The notes: generated from the letters alone by a model not told the origin. Counted from the stretch's first letter, positions 43,908-53,759 are shown. The stretch: DNA of 64,000 bases from Flavobacterium frigidarium DSM 17623 (GCF_000425505.1 NZ_AUDO01000004.1:186001-250000); one strand, 5' to 3'. Program-made: numbers and translations.

Positions 43908-46900
43908 CTATTCTATTTCGATAGTACTATATCCTGCAGCGGTTCTTACTAATTTAATTTTTGAACCAATTCTATCTTTTAACTCACCAACATGGGAGAT
44001 AATCCCAATTGACTTGTTGCTTTCATGTTGCATATTTTCTAATATACTAATCGCTTGGTCGAGAGATTCAGGGTCTAATGAACCGAATCCTTCGTCAATA
44101 AACAACGACTCAATAGAGACATTTCGAGCTGCTAAGTCCGATAGTCCAAAAGCTAAAGCTAAACTCAATTTAAACGTCTCTCCTCCTGACAACGAACTTA
44201 CCGAACGCTTTGTATTCCCCATGTACGTGTCAATAACACGCAAGCCGTCATAATCGCTTGAGCTATCTAATAAATAACGATCTGAGAATCCTATTAACCT
44301 TTGATTTCCATATTCTAACAATTGTTTCAAAGTCAAATCTTGAACAAAATTTGAGAACTTCTTACCATTTGCATCACCAATTAATGCATTCATTTGCTCC
44401 CACAATGCAGACTCTTTTTGTAAAGCATCTAACATTACTTGACTCTCTTTCAACTTCTCCTTATTCAAATTATTCAAAGTGATTTTATTGTCTTGCTCCC
44501 AGATGTGTTTTTTAGTTGCTTCAATTTCGACTGAAATTTTGTTTAGCTCAACTAACAATTCATCCAAAGTTTCAGATGTATCATCTAACTTTTGCTCTTC
44601 ATTTAAAGCTTTTTCAATAGCGTCTTTGTTAGATTTTAATTTAATCTCATGCTCAGTCAGTCCTTGGAGATTGGCACGCAATTGCGCAGCTTCGTTTTCA
44701 TCAACAATCTTAGATCTTAGCTCCTCAACAGTAGCGATTCCTCTTTCTTCTAGCTGATGAATTAAAACTACTTGAATTTTAGCTTGCTCTACAGTGAACT
44801 CCTTAAGACTCTCTAAAGAAACGGCTAATTGCTCCTGCAAATTTTTTAAAGTGGAACTACAAGCACTAAAACCATTGCTCAACTTACTTACTTCAGCAGT
44901 AATATCTTTACGATCATAAACCTTTGCTAAGTCAGCTTTTGCCAAGCTGTAATCCCTTTTATAAACCAAATAGTCTACAAATAAGTTATTTAAGTTTTCT
45001 AAAACCTTTTTAGCTTTGATGAAATTCTCTAATTGGTCTAACTCAGCCACTTCCTTACTAAGAGCAAGAGTATTTTGCTCCCAAATTTGCAATGCTTCAT
45101 TTGCTTTCCATGATAATTTAGCACATCCCTCCTCGATTTTCAGTTCAAGCGTTTGAAAATCAATCAATTTAAGCTGTAAGCTTTGCTGATCTTTGTTAGT
45201 ACTCTCAATAACATTCTCACATTTAAATTTATTTTCGAGCACGACTTTTTGAAGTACTTCCAATTTAGAAGTAAGCTCTTTATAATTTTCTTCTAAAGTT
45301 TTAACCAAGATCTGAGAAGCTTCTTCAGCAAAAGGATGTTTTTCTGAACCACATAAAGGACAAGGTTGACCATCTTTTAAGTCATGTCGGTGGTCGTCTA
45401 AACTTTTGCGTTGCTGCCACAACTCAAACTCCCCTTTAACTTTTTCTACTTTGGGAACAAGTGCTTCGATAAAAGATTGCTGCTCTTTTTGCTGTGTTGT
45501 AAGTGCAATGATCTCCTTTTCTTGACTTTCTATTTTAACTTTCAAATCAACTATAGCCTTGCGTCGCTCATCAAATAATTTTTTATCTCCAACTAATGCA
45601 TTAGCAATAATAATTCTCTTAGTCAAAATATCCTTCTCATTTCGAACAGCGTCAATACTACTAATCGCTTTTTGCTGGATAAGGGCATCAATTTTTGAAA
45701 GTTCTTTGCTAATTTGTTCCTCTAGGGTTTCATTAACAGTTAATATTATTCCGTAGCTCTTAAGTTCTGCGTTTCTATCTTGAATTCGCTGCGACTCCTG
45801 CTGTGCTTTAGCATAGCAATCTTTTTCCTTTTGCTCTAAATCTAATACTTGTGACCTAAAGCTATTTACTTCCACTTCAAATTGTAGTGGATCGATTTCT
45901 CGTTTCAATAATTCGTTTGCAAGGACAACTAAGTTATTTTTAACGGTAATCTGGTCTGCTACTTTGCTGTTAGAGCTAGCGATTTGCTCCTCTACTGCAA
46001 CAATCGTTTTTTGAGTTTGCATTAAAACTAGCATTTGATCCTTAAATACTACGAGTTCGTTGTGAACTGCAAGTTGCTTCTCTTGCGGTAAAAAAGCTTC
46101 TTTACGTTTAAGAAAATCTAACCACTTTGCAGCATTATTCTGTTGCAATTTGAGATTTTTCAGAATACTTTCTTTTAAAATTTTCTTTTTCGAAAGCGTA
46201 TCATGCTCTACTTCTTTTAATTTTAAAAGCGGTTTTCGAGTATCAATATCAACTTGAATTTCCTTCACTACTTCGGGGTCTAATAAAACAGTCTCCCCCA
46301 TTTTTATCTTCTGCGTTTTTACAGCTTCATCAGTTCCTTTGTATCTATAAAAAACAGCACGTCCAATTTTTCGATAAATTGAAGAACCTGTAATTTCCTC
46401 TAATAAAGCATTTCGATCATCCTTTTTTGCCAAAAGCAATTTCGAAAATTGTCCTTGAGCTAGAATCATCGATTGCACAAACTGATTGTAATTTAGACCA
46501 ATGATGCGCTCGTTCTCGCTAACCACTTCTTGAACAGTAGAAACAAGAATTTTTCCAGTATCAAGATTAACGAGCTCCTGTTTTCTCTTATCTAACGTAC
46601 CCGTTCTCGTGCGACGTATTGACCATGAAGACAAATATTTGACACCTCTTACTTCATAAATTACTTCAGCATAGCAATCACTTGCATTCTTAGTTAAAAT
46701 CACACCTTCATTTTCAATAACCGACTCTGTGATGGCTTTATCAATCCTTGGAATTTTATTGTATAGTGCCAATGTAATCACATCTAATAAAGTCGATTTC
46801 CCAGTTCCTGTAGCGCCCGTAATTACAAATAAGCCTGCTTCACCCAGAATTCCGTTTTCGAAATCAATAGTATGCACACCTTTTAAAGCATGTATGTTTT

Positions 46901-46925
46901 CAAATTTTATTTTACAAATTTTCAT
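43908..46925 (-). CDS. sbcC: DNA repair exonuclease subunit SbcC (Rad50-like)
   Basis: A 1005-residue SMC-like ATPase. It has Walker A in TGATGTGKSTLLD (about 36-48), long coiled coils on both sides of a zinc hook CPLC (about residue 520), and the C-terminal half-site with signature SLSGGETFKLSLALA and Walker B SLFIDEGFGSLD. It pairs with SbcD to open hairpin DNA and protein-blocked ends. The sbcD stop and sbcC start are 22 bp apart. Length matches the family (about 1000-1050). Confidence 0.95.
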   Translation of the reverse strand: MKICKIKFENIHALKGVHTIDFENGILGEAGLFVITGATGTGKSTLLDVITLALYNKIPRIDKAITESVIENEGVILTKNASDCYAEVIYEVRGVKYLSSWSIRRTRTGTLDKRKQELVNLDTGKILVSTVQEVVSENERIIGLNYNQFVQSMILAQGQFSKLLLAKKDDRNALLEEITGSSIYRKIGRAVFYRYKGTDEAVKTQKIKMGETVLLDPEVVKEIQVDIDTRKPLLKLKEVEHDTLSKKKILKESILKNLKLQQNNAAKWLDFLKRKEAFLPQEKQLAVHNELVVFKDQMLVLMQTQKTIVAVEEQIASSNSKVADQITVKNNLVVLANELLKREIDPLQFEVEVNSFRSQVLDLEQKEKDCYAKAQQESQRIQDRNAELKSYGIILTVNETLEEQISKELSKIDALIQQKAISSIDAVRNEKDILTKRIIIANALVGDKKLFDERRKAIVDLKVKIESQEKEIIALTTQQKEQQSFIEALVPKVEKVKGEFELWQQRKSLDDHRHDLKDGQPCPLCGSEKHPFAEEASQILVKTLEENYKELTSKLEVLQKVVLENKFKCENVIESTNKDQQSLQLKLIDFQTLELKIEEGCAKLSWKANEALQIWEQNTLALSKEVAELDQLENFIKAKKVLENLNNLFVDYLVYKRDYSLAKADLAKVYDRKDITAEVSKLSNGFSACSSTLKNLQEQLAVSLESLKEFTVEQAKIQVVLIHQLEERGIATVEELRSKIVDENEAAQLRANLQGLTEHEIKLKSNKDAIEKALNEEQKLDDTSETLDELLVELNKISVEIEATKKHIWEQDNKITLNNLNKEKLKESQVMLDALQKESALWEQMNALIGDANGKKFSNFVQDLTLKQLLEYGNQRLIGFSDRYLLDSSSDYDGLRVIDTYMGNTKRSVSSLSGGETFKLSLALAFGLSDLAARNVSIESLFIDEGFGSLDPESLDQAISILENMQHESNKSIGIISHVGELKDRIGSKIKLVRTAAGYSTIEIE

Positions 46926-46947
46926 GTATAGTTGGAGTTGTGAGCCG

Positions 46948-48165
46948 TTATTCTATTACCTCTGTAGTTTCTAATCCTTCTAAAATTTCCTTAAAAGCAT
47001 GAATTAATTCCTCACTATTAGAGATCGATTCGTCTTGCTGCAGCCTCTTTTGAAATAACTGCACTGCCGAAAAATCTTTAATATCTTCCCCTTTTGAAAG
47101 CAATTTTGAAGTCCCAATTACTGCATTTTTAAACTGAATACTTCCTTTAAGAATTTGGAGTTTGTTATCTACTTCTGCTGTCAACAAATTTTCTAAAGCT
47201 TTCACATGGGCAATATTCTCGTTTTCTTCTTTGATAATAATTTCAGCTAAATCAGTCAGTTGTGAGTTGGACTCGTACGAATTAATCTTAGCCTCAACCT
47301 CTTCAATAGTTCCCTTGAAAGTAACCAACTTTCTAAATTTGGGGATTGCTACTGTTTCAAACTCGACTTTATCTCCTGTCACTGTAAGCAAAACAACTTC
47401 TTTAATATCTTTCTTTTCACTAAAGCTGAGTGCAATTGGTGATCCGCTGTATCTAACAGACGGTTTAGAAACCATTTGAGGTCGGTGAATATGACCCAAA
47501 GCAACATAATGTGGTTCGTCACCAAAAACCGCTGAAACCACTGATGCTTGATTCCCTATTTGGATCTCACGCTCACTATCAGATATTGAAGCTCCTTGTG
47601 CGAATAAATGCGCCATTACAATATATGCGGTTGTGCCATAGTGTGCATTATAATAGTCATTAACACTTTTAAAATAGGCAGCGATTCCTTCTTTTATTAA
47701 TTCGATTTTATCACTATACGACTCACCCGGAGCTGCATTTCTAATATCGCGATCCCTTAAAAAAGGCACCGCAGCTATAACCACTTTTTCACCGTGAGCA
47801 TTTACCTCGACAAATAAATCTTTTATATTTTCAGGAATGCCTCCTACTACTTTTATATCCAGTATTTGTAATAATTCTTTAGGAGCATTGATAACATGAG
47901 CCGAGTCATGATTCCCTCCCGTAATAATTACTTTACACTTTAAAGGAATTAATCGTTTTAAAAATTTATAATATTGTGTCATTGCCGCCTGTGAAGGATT
48001 AGCTTGATCAAAAAGATCACCTGACATTAATAACACATCAATATTTTGTTCTTGTATACAAAGCAGCAACCAATCAAAAAAAAGTTCCATATCTGGAGCC
48101 ATGTCAATTTTATGCAATTGTTTCCCGATATGCCAGTCTGCAGTGTGAAGAATTTTAATACTCAT
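46948..48165 (-). CDS. sbcD: DNA repair exonuclease subunit SbcD (Mre11-like)
   Basis: A 405-residue nuclease with complete phosphoesterase motifs: HTADWHIG, MSGDLFD, TGGNHDS, MAHLF and ALGHIHRPQ. These hold two Mn2+ ions for 3' to 5' exonuclease and endonuclease action. The capping domain and a C-terminal SbcC-binding helix follow (DFSAVQLFQKRL). It is the first gene of the sbcDC operon. Confidence 0.95.
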   Translation of the reverse strand: MSIKILHTADWHIGKQLHKIDMAPDMELFFDWLLLCIQEQNIDVLLMSGDLFDQANPSQAAMTQYYKFLKRLIPLKCKVIITGGNHDSAHVINAPKELLQILDIKVVGGIPENIKDLFVEVNAHGEKVVIAAVPFLRDRDIRNAAPGESYSDKIELIKEGIAAYFKSVNDYYNAHYGTTAYIVMAHLFAQGASISDSEREIQIGNQASVVSAVFGDEPHYVALGHIHRPQMVSKPSVRYSGSPIALSFSEKKDIKEVVLLTVTGDKVEFETVAIPKFRKLVTFKGTIEEVEAKINSYESNSQLTDLAEIIIKEENENIAHVKALENLLTAEVDNKLQILKGSIQFKNAVIGTSKLLSKGEDIKDFSAVQLFQKRLQQDESISNSEELIHAFKEILEGLETTEVIE

Positions 48166-48310
48166 ATATTTTATGCTTTTAACTCAAGAAGTAATTTGTA
48201 GGGCGCTTTTTAATTTGCAATGTATTGGACTTAAATGACCATTACAAAACAAATCGGCTTATTACAAAATTAAGTTTAATATATTTAAAAAGCCCTAGAA
48301 TCTATAGCTA

Positions 48311-48352
48311 AAAAAAGCTACCTCCTACATGAATTATCACATAGAAGGCAGC
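48311..48352 (-). terminator. Intrinsic terminator of the ergothioneine-type operon
   Basis: A 15-bp stem (48317-48331 with 48338-48352) in which four pairs are G-U and only form on the minus strand, followed on that strand by T6. It lies 45 nt past the egtD stop, which shows that the operon ends there and does not run into sbcD. Confidence 0.85.
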
Positions 48353-48396
48353 TTCCTTATTCAAATAAAATCAGAATCTAAATTCTTTCTATCTTC

Positions 48397-49389
48397 TTAT
48401 TTTAGTTCCAAAACATAGTTTGCAAAATACTTTTGGCTGTCTGTAATTCTCGTTTTAATTTTGAATCTTGTGTCGCTCAATATAGTATTTAAGATTTCGT
48501 CATTGTATTTTCGAGAAATTTCCATTAATATTTTCTCATTTTTCTCAAATTGAAATGACTTGTTAAGTTTGCCAATGTAAACACTTTGTTTGACCGTACT
48601 TACAAGGTAACTTTTAGCTATTCCGTCGCTTTCCTTATATTCTGGACGGTGCTCAAAACTACCCAAATCAAAATTTGCATCGAGATCATGGTTGATTCTT
48701 GTAAGCAAGTTTAAATTGAAAGCAGCCGTGATTCCTTGACTGTCGTCATAAGCAGGCAAAACTATAGCCGCGTCTTTGATTAAATCCACACCTAGAAAAA
48801 CTTTATCATTTTCTTGCAGGCTATTACTTAATTTAGAAATAAAATCGGCAGCAATATCGTCATCCATGTTCCCGATATTCGAACCTAGAAATAAAATCAC
48901 CTTTGGTTTTTTATTTTCTTTTAACGACTGTAGTACTTCAAAGTAGTCACCTTGTTTAGTTTGAATAGAAACGTCTGGCAATTTTTCATTTAAGTCACTT
49001 TCTAAACTATCTAATGCATTTTGAGAAATATCGACAGGCATATAATCAAAATTATAATTGCCATCATTAAGCTCTTTTAAGAGTTCTTTTGTTTTAAGAC
49101 CGTCACCAGCACCAAGCTCAATTAGTTCAAAATAATAGTTAGGATCAAGTTTTAATGCGGCAATAATTTCTTGACTTTGATTCTTAAATATTTCGTGCTC
49201 TGCTCTAGTCACGTAGTATTCTGGCAGATGCATTATTTGTACAAAAAGCGCATCTCCTATTTTATCATAAAAGTATTTTGAAGGCAAGGTTTTTTCTTTA
49301 TTCGAAAGCCCTAAATCAACATCATTCATCAGTTGATCACTCATAGTACTATTTGAGGTAGTTTTATTTAAGGTATTTGTTTCTTTCAT
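48397..49389 (-). CDS. egtD: L-histidine N-alpha-methyltransferase EgtD
   Basis: A 330-residue SAM-dependent enzyme that puts three methyl groups on the amino nitrogen of histidine to make hercynine. The SAM site is ELGAGDGLKTKELL, followed by YMPVDISQNALD, LFLGSNIGNM, and the EgtD signature DLIKDAAIVLPAYDDSQG plus ITAAFNLNLLTRIN. The late EISRKYN matches the histidine-binding end of the family. Length fits (about 320). It is the last gene of the operon, 47 bp after the BCCT transporter gene. Confidence 0.92.
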   Translation of the reverse strand: MKETNTLNKTTSNSTMSDQLMNDVDLGLSNKEKTLPSKYFYDKIGDALFVQIMHLPEYYVTRAEHEIFKNQSQEIIAALKLDPNYYFELIELGAGDGLKTKELLKELNDGNYNFDYMPVDISQNALDSLESDLNEKLPDVSIQTKQGDYFEVLQSLKENKKPKVILFLGSNIGNMDDDIAADFISKLSNSLQENDKVFLGVDLIKDAAIVLPAYDDSQGITAAFNLNLLTRINHDLDANFDLGSFEHRPEYKESDGIAKSYLVSTVKQSVYIGKLNKSFQFEKNEKILMEISRKYNDEILNTILSDTRFKIKTRITDSQKYFANYVLELK

Positions 49390-49436
49390 CTTGTTAAGAT
49401 ATAAATTATTATATTTTTTTATGCTTAAGAATATCC

Positions 49437-50930
49437 TTAAGACTCATTAATTTGATTAGATACTGTTTTCTTAAAAACGATATTTTTAAAAAAGAAAAAC
49501 ACGATGTACCCATATAAAAAACTAAATGGCAATGCCATAATCACTAGTAAATTACTAATTCCGTTTAATAATTCTGTTGTTCCAATGGCTGTTAATCCCA
49601 AAGCTGTAGCTGTAATAATGAACCCCCAAATAAATTTGTGCCTTTTAGAAGGATTCTCATTTCCTTTATCGCTGAACATTCCTAACACAAATATTGCCGA
49701 ATCGACTGAATTAATAATCGAAATTAATACTAATAAACCTGCAATAAAAAAAGTAACATGGTGCAGCGGAAAATGCTCTAAAAACACAAATAGCGAACTA
49801 AATACATTATCAAATTGACTTGCGTTACCATCAATTACAATATCAAAAGCAGCATTTGCAAATACTGAAAACCATAATACAGTTGCCATTGTTGGAATCA
49901 AAATAGTCGTAATTAAAAACTCTTTGATTGTGCGCCCTCTAGAGATTCTTGCAATAAATATTCCTGTAAAAGGTACCCATGCTAACCAAAAAGCCCAATA
50001 AAAAACGGTCCAATCTTTTGTAAAACTTTCTGATGTTTGATAGTCTCCAAAAGACAAACTCATTTCAAAAAAATGAAGGCAATAATTATAAAACGCGGAT
50101 AAAGTTTGGTAACCAAAACTTTGAAAGTTTAGAAAATACGCGATAAACAACATTAAAATAATAGACATTGTAAAATCTAGATCGGCTAGAAATTTAATGA
50201 TTCTGTTTAAGCCGGTTAACGCTGAGTATGTCGCTATAACTCCTATTGCTATAACCATTAACAATAAAAAATTAGTGCCGTAATCGACATCAAATGCATA
50301 ATTTATTCCGTTTACTACTTGAGCTGTTCCTAATCCCAAAGAGGCAATCACGCCTGTAATTGTGATTAAGATAATAAACAAAATGGCTATAAATTTTAGC
50401 CATTTATTTTTTGCATAAGGAACAATCGCATCCAATAAGTTCGTGTTTTTTTTCACATACAAATTATATGCTACAATTAAACCGAACAAACTATATAGAG
50501 CCCATGGCGTAAAACCCCAATGAAAAAAGGTGTATTGCAAAGCCGTAATTTCACTAGCATTTGTCGCTATTGGACTATTTTTAAAATAGTACACAGGTTC
50601 TTGTACAGCTCTTAATAATAAGCCTGATCCCATTCCAGTGCTATATAATAAAGCCACCCAACTAAAATAAGAATAGGATGGTTTTTCATCGCCAAGCCTT
50701 TTATTTCGAATAGGTAAAATCAATATCACAACGGCAGCAAGAACAGCAATTAAGCCCACCCATAAATAATACGTGCTAAAAACTGATAGCAGATTTTGAT
50801 TTAAGTCATTTAAAACTTCAGTTAAAAATTGCGGAGCCAACAAGCCCGTAAAAAAGAAAAAAACACCAAATAATGCCCCATAAAATAACAGGCTATTGGA
50901 ACGAATTTGATCGAATAATTTTGGAATCAA
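49437..50930 (-). CDS. BCCT-family betaine/carnitine/choline-type transporter
   Basis: A 497-residue protein with twelve predicted membrane helices. BCCT blocks are plain: WVALLYSTGMGSGLL, HWGFTPWALYSLFGL and WAFWLAWVPFTGIFIARISRG. The aromatic-rich helix that binds trimethylammonium groups is present. Members move betaines with Na+ or H+, or exchange them. It sits between the disulfide reductase and egtD, with 7 and 47 bp gaps. Since hercynine and ergothioneine are themselves histidine betaines, uptake or export of one of them is a likely role, though ordinary glycine betaine uptake cannot be ruled out. Confidence 0.9.
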   Translation of the reverse strand: MIPKLFDQIRSNSLLFYGALFGVFFFFTGLLAPQFLTEVLNDLNQNLLSVFSTYYLWVGLIAVLAAVVILILPIRNKRLGDEKPSYSYFSWVALLYSTGMGSGLLLRAVQEPVYYFKNSPIATNASEITALQYTFFHWGFTPWALYSLFGLIVAYNLYVKKNTNLLDAIVPYAKNKWLKFIAILFIILITITGVIASLGLGTAQVVNGINYAFDVDYGTNFLLLMVIAIGVIATYSALTGLNRIIKFLADLDFTMSIILMLFIAYFLNFQSFGYQTLSAFYNYCLHFFEMSLSFGDYQTSESFTKDWTVFYWAFWLAWVPFTGIFIARISRGRTIKEFLITTILIPTMATVLWFSVFANAAFDIVIDGNASQFDNVFSSLFVFLEHFPLHHVTFFIAGLLVLISIINSVDSAIFVLGMFSDKGNENPSKRHKFIWGFIITATALGLTAIGTTELLNGISNLLVIMALPFSFLYGYIVFFFFKNIVFKKTVSNQINES

Positions 50931-50937
50931 AATCTGT

Positions 50938-52308
50938 TTATTTACTTAAAGGACTCACGTTTTCCAACATTGTTGGAATCAATTCTGTTACTGTAGGATG
51001 AATATGTACTCCATCTCTAAAAACAGTATACGGTTGTTTAGCATACATTAAATTAGTAAAACCATTAATGATTTCGTCTCCTCCTACGCCTAGAACACTA
51101 GCACCTAAAATAAGATTAGTTTTAGCATCAATAATAGCTTCCATAAAACCTTGGGTTTCTCCCTTTTCTTTAGCACGTGCAATTTTAGACATAGGTCTGC
51201 TTGCCACTAAGACCTCGTATCCCTTTTCAACAGCTTGTTTTTTAGTCATTCCTACTCTACCCAATGGGGGGTCGATAAACAATCCGTAGGTTGTAATACG
51301 ATCACTTATTTTACGTTCCTCTTTATCTAAAAGGTACGCATCTACGATTTGGAAATCATTGTATGAAGTGTGTGTAAAGCCACCATGCCCATTGCAATCT
51401 CCTATTGCAAAAATCCCTTCAACATTTGTTCTACAAAAATCATCCACAGCCACCATACCTTTATCATCTACTTCAATAGTAGTATTTTCTAATTTTAAAG
51501 TATCCGTATTTGGTTGTCTGCCTATTGCTAGTAAAACGTGAGAAGCAATAATACTGTCTTGAGTATTATTCATCTTAACAGTAATCTCTGCACCACCTTG
51601 TGACATTGTAATATCCTTCGCATTTAGATTCACATTGATGTCTTCATTCTGCATAATTTTGGCGACAGCCTCACTAACATCCTCATCCTCTCTTTTAATC
51701 AAGCGATCACCACGCTCAAGAATAGTTACTTCACTCCCAAAACGCTTGAACATTTGACCAAATTCTAAACCAATATAACTACCACCCACAATTACTAAAT
51801 GTTTTGGTATTGATGTCAATTCTAGTATGCTAATATTAGTTAGGTAATCAATACTCTTGTATTCCTCAGGCACTACTGCTCGGGCTCCTACATTTATAAA
51901 TATTTGTTTTGCAGTAATTTTTTCTTCGTTAACCATTATCTCGTAATCAGACACAAAGTATGCCTCCGCACGGTACAATGTTATGTTCTCATTGTCATCA
52001 AAACTTTTTTCAATTCCGTTACGAGATGCGTGGACAAAGGTTTCTTTTCTAGCTTTTATTTTTTCTAAATTTGCTTTTGAACCAGCGGGAATTTCGATTC
52101 CTAAATCCTCTCCGTGATTACTATCCCACATTCTTCTGGCACTTGCTACATAAGCTTTTGTAGGAACGCAACCATTGTTAACACAAGTTCCGCCTACTAA
52201 ACTCTTTTCGATAATAGCAACCTTTCCTTTTTTTGCTAGGCTAAATGCCAGAGGAGTCCCTGCTTGTCCTGTTCCTATAATTATATAATCAAACTCTTTC
52301 ATACTCAT
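50938..52308 (-). CDS. FAD-dependent pyridine nucleotide-disulfide oxidoreductase (RclA/MerA-like)
   Basis: A 456-residue flavoprotein disulfide reductase. It has an FAD site GTGQAG, a redox pair C42 and C47 in GGTCVNNGCVPTK, an NAD(P)H site VGGSYIGLEFG and a second FAD block FAIGDCNGHGGF. The dimer-interface motif HIHPTVTE carries the His-Glu pair that acts as proton relay. The PPLGRVGMTKKQA block is like E. coli RclA, and it lacks the extra cysteines of mercuric reductase. In this operon, 15 bp after DUF427 and 7 bp before the transporter, the best guess is reduction of a disulfide or oxidised form of the thiol made by EgtB/EgtD. Confidence 0.85.
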   Translation of the reverse strand: MSMKEFDYIIIGTGQAGTPLAFSLAKKGKVAIIEKSLVGGTCVNNGCVPTKAYVASARRMWDSNHGEDLGIEIPAGSKANLEKIKARKETFVHASRNGIEKSFDDNENITLYRAEAYFVSDYEIMVNEEKITAKQIFINVGARAVVPEEYKSIDYLTNISILELTSIPKHLVIVGGSYIGLEFGQMFKRFGSEVTILERGDRLIKREDEDVSEAVAKIMQNEDINVNLNAKDITMSQGGAEITVKMNNTQDSIIASHVLLAIGRQPNTDTLKLENTTIEVDDKGMVAVDDFCRTNVEGIFAIGDCNGHGGFTHTSYNDFQIVDAYLLDKEERKISDRITTYGLFIDPPLGRVGMTKKQAVEKGYEVLVASRPMSKIARAKEKGETQGFMEAIIDAKTNLILGASVLGVGGDEIINGFTNLMYAKQPYTVFRDGVHIHPTVTELIPTMLENVSPLSK

Positions 52309-52323
52309 AATTTAAATATATAA

Positions 52324-52605
52324 TTATTGTTTTACAGCTACGTTTTTCCAAAAAGCAACGTATCCCTTTATTTCTTTTGCAGCATCTTTTGGTTCTTTAT
52401 AAAACCATGCCGCATTTTCAGTTGTTTCTCCATCTACAGAAATCGTATAATACGATGCTTTGCCTTTCCAGGGGCAGGTTGTATGATGTGTTGTTTCTGT
52501 AAAATATTCTTTTTTTATACTGTCAATAGGAAAATACTGATTTCCTTCTACAACTACTGTTTGATCGCTTTCTGCAATCACGATATCATTGAATATTGCT
52601 TTCAT
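52324..52605 (-). CDS. DUF427-domain protein
   Basis: A 93-residue protein that is one DUF427 domain: AIFNDIVIAES, then HHTTCPWKGKASYY, NAAWFYKEP and GYVAFWKNV. The Cys-Pro-Trp-Lys-Gly core and the histidines before it are the conserved centre of the family, whose activity is unknown. It lies 14 bp after egtB and 15 bp before the reductase gene, so it is made with them. Confidence 0.9.
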   Translation of the reverse strand: MKAIFNDIVIAESDQTVVVEGNQYFPIDSIKKEYFTETTHHTTCPWKGKASYYTISVDGETTENAAWFYKEPKDAAKEIKGYVAFWKNVAVKQ

Positions 52606-52619
52606 AATGTGTTATTTTT

Positions 52620-53759
52620 TTATTTTACTAATCTAATTCCGTTATACTGCCAGCGCATGTTTGGGTGAAAAAAATTACGGTAGGTTTTTCTACCGTGCCC
52701 TACAGCTGTCGCTACAGAACCGCCTCTTAAAACCATCTGATTTACCATAAATTTTCCATTATACTCCCCCAGTGCACCGGGCGATTTGCTAAAATTAGGA
52801 TAAGGAAGGTACGCGCTATGCGTCCATTCCCATAATTGCCCCCATTCAAACTTATCACTTGCAATTTCCCACTCAAATTCAGTAGGCAATCGCTGCCCTT
52901 TCCATTGGCTGTAGGCAAATGCTTCGTAAAAACTAAGATGCATTACTGGCAGAGTCAGATCTACTTTTTGTAATCCTTGTAAAGTGTAATTCCACCACTC
53001 CCCTTCTATTTTGTGCCAATAAAGTGGCGCTTGGATGTTGTTTTCATTAATCCAGCTCCAACCTTCATCATGCCAAAAATTAAAATCTTTGTACCCTCCA
53101 GCTTCAATAAATTCAAGATATTCTTTGCTAGAAACTAAATTATTCGAAATTTCGAAATCAGCAACATATACTTTGTGGTTTCCGAGTTCGTTATCAAAAG
53201 AAAAATTGGCTCCTTGATGACCAATGTCATAAACTCCAGAATCTACTTTTAAAAATTCAGTTGCTTGATTAATTGCTTTTGGCGTGAAGCCAGTTCTGTA
53301 GGTTGGAAAAGTAGGCTGATTTCCAAAAATATATTTAATATCGTAAACAAAAAGTTCTTGATGCTGCTGCTCGTGATTAATTCCAATTTCGATAATATCT
53401 AATACTTCCTTATCTAACTTGGTATTTAATAAATTAACCATAGCTTCAGTTACATATTTTCTATAAGAATAGACTTCTTGAACTGAAGGGCGCGTCATCA
53501 AACCTCGTACTGGGCGTAGCACACGTTTGCCTACATTGTTATAGTAGCTGTTGAATAAAAAAGAAAACTCTTCATTATAAGGGGTGTAATTGGGATCAAA
53601 TTTTGTTAAAACAAACTCCTCCCAAAACCAAGTTACATGTGCAAGATGCCACTTAGGTGGTGACACAAATTCACTTGCTTGTACAGAATAATCTTCAATT
53701 AATAGTGGCTCACAAAGAATTTCGGATTGATTTCTGACTTCTAAAAAACGATTAATCAT
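52620..53759 (-). CDS. egtB: EgtB-type non-haem iron sulfoxide synthase
   Basis: A 379-residue protein from the ATG at 53759. The frame extends 24 codons further, but these are Asn/Lys/Ile rich and lie outside the family alignment. An N-terminal DinB-like domain supplies the iron ligands (H41 in WHLAHVTWFWE, H129 and H133 in HEQQH). A C-terminal FGE-sulfatase domain follows, with KGQRLPTEFEWEIA, LWEWTHSAY, MVLRGGSVAT and TYRNFFHPNMRWQY. EgtB joins hercynine to cysteine or gamma-glutamylcysteine with O2. No egtC or egtA is nearby, which favours cysteine as donor. It leads a five-gene operon that ends with egtD. Confidence 0.9.
   Translation of the reverse strand: MINRFLEVRNQSEILCEPLLIEDYSVQASEFVSPPKWHLAHVTWFWEEFVLTKFDPNYTPYNEEFSFLFNSYYNNVGKRVLRPVRGLMTRPSVQEVYSYRKYVTEAMVNLLNTKLDKEVLDIIEIGINHEQQHQELFVYDIKYIFGNQPTFPTYRTGFTPKAINQATEFLKVDSGVYDIGHQGANFSFDNELGNHKVYVADFEISNNLVSSKEYLEFIEAGGYKDFNFWHDEGWSWINENNIQAPLYWHKIEGEWWNYTLQGLQKVDLTLPVMHLSFYEAFAYSQWKGQRLPTEFEWEIASDKFEWGQLWEWTHSAYLPYPNFSKSPGALGEYNGKFMVNQMVLRGGSVATAVGHGRKTYRNFFHPNMRWQYNGIRLVK

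Noticed and set aside
50938..52308. Mercuric reductase (MerA)
   Set aside because: It lacks the N-terminal metal domain and the C-terminal cysteines of MerA and keeps the His-Glu pair of thiol disulfide reductases. No other mer gene is present.
52620..53759. OvoA (ovothiol synthase) instead of EgtB
   Set aside because: There is no C-terminal methyltransferase domain, and a separate egtD is in the operon, which fits ergothioneine-type and not ovothiol chemistry.
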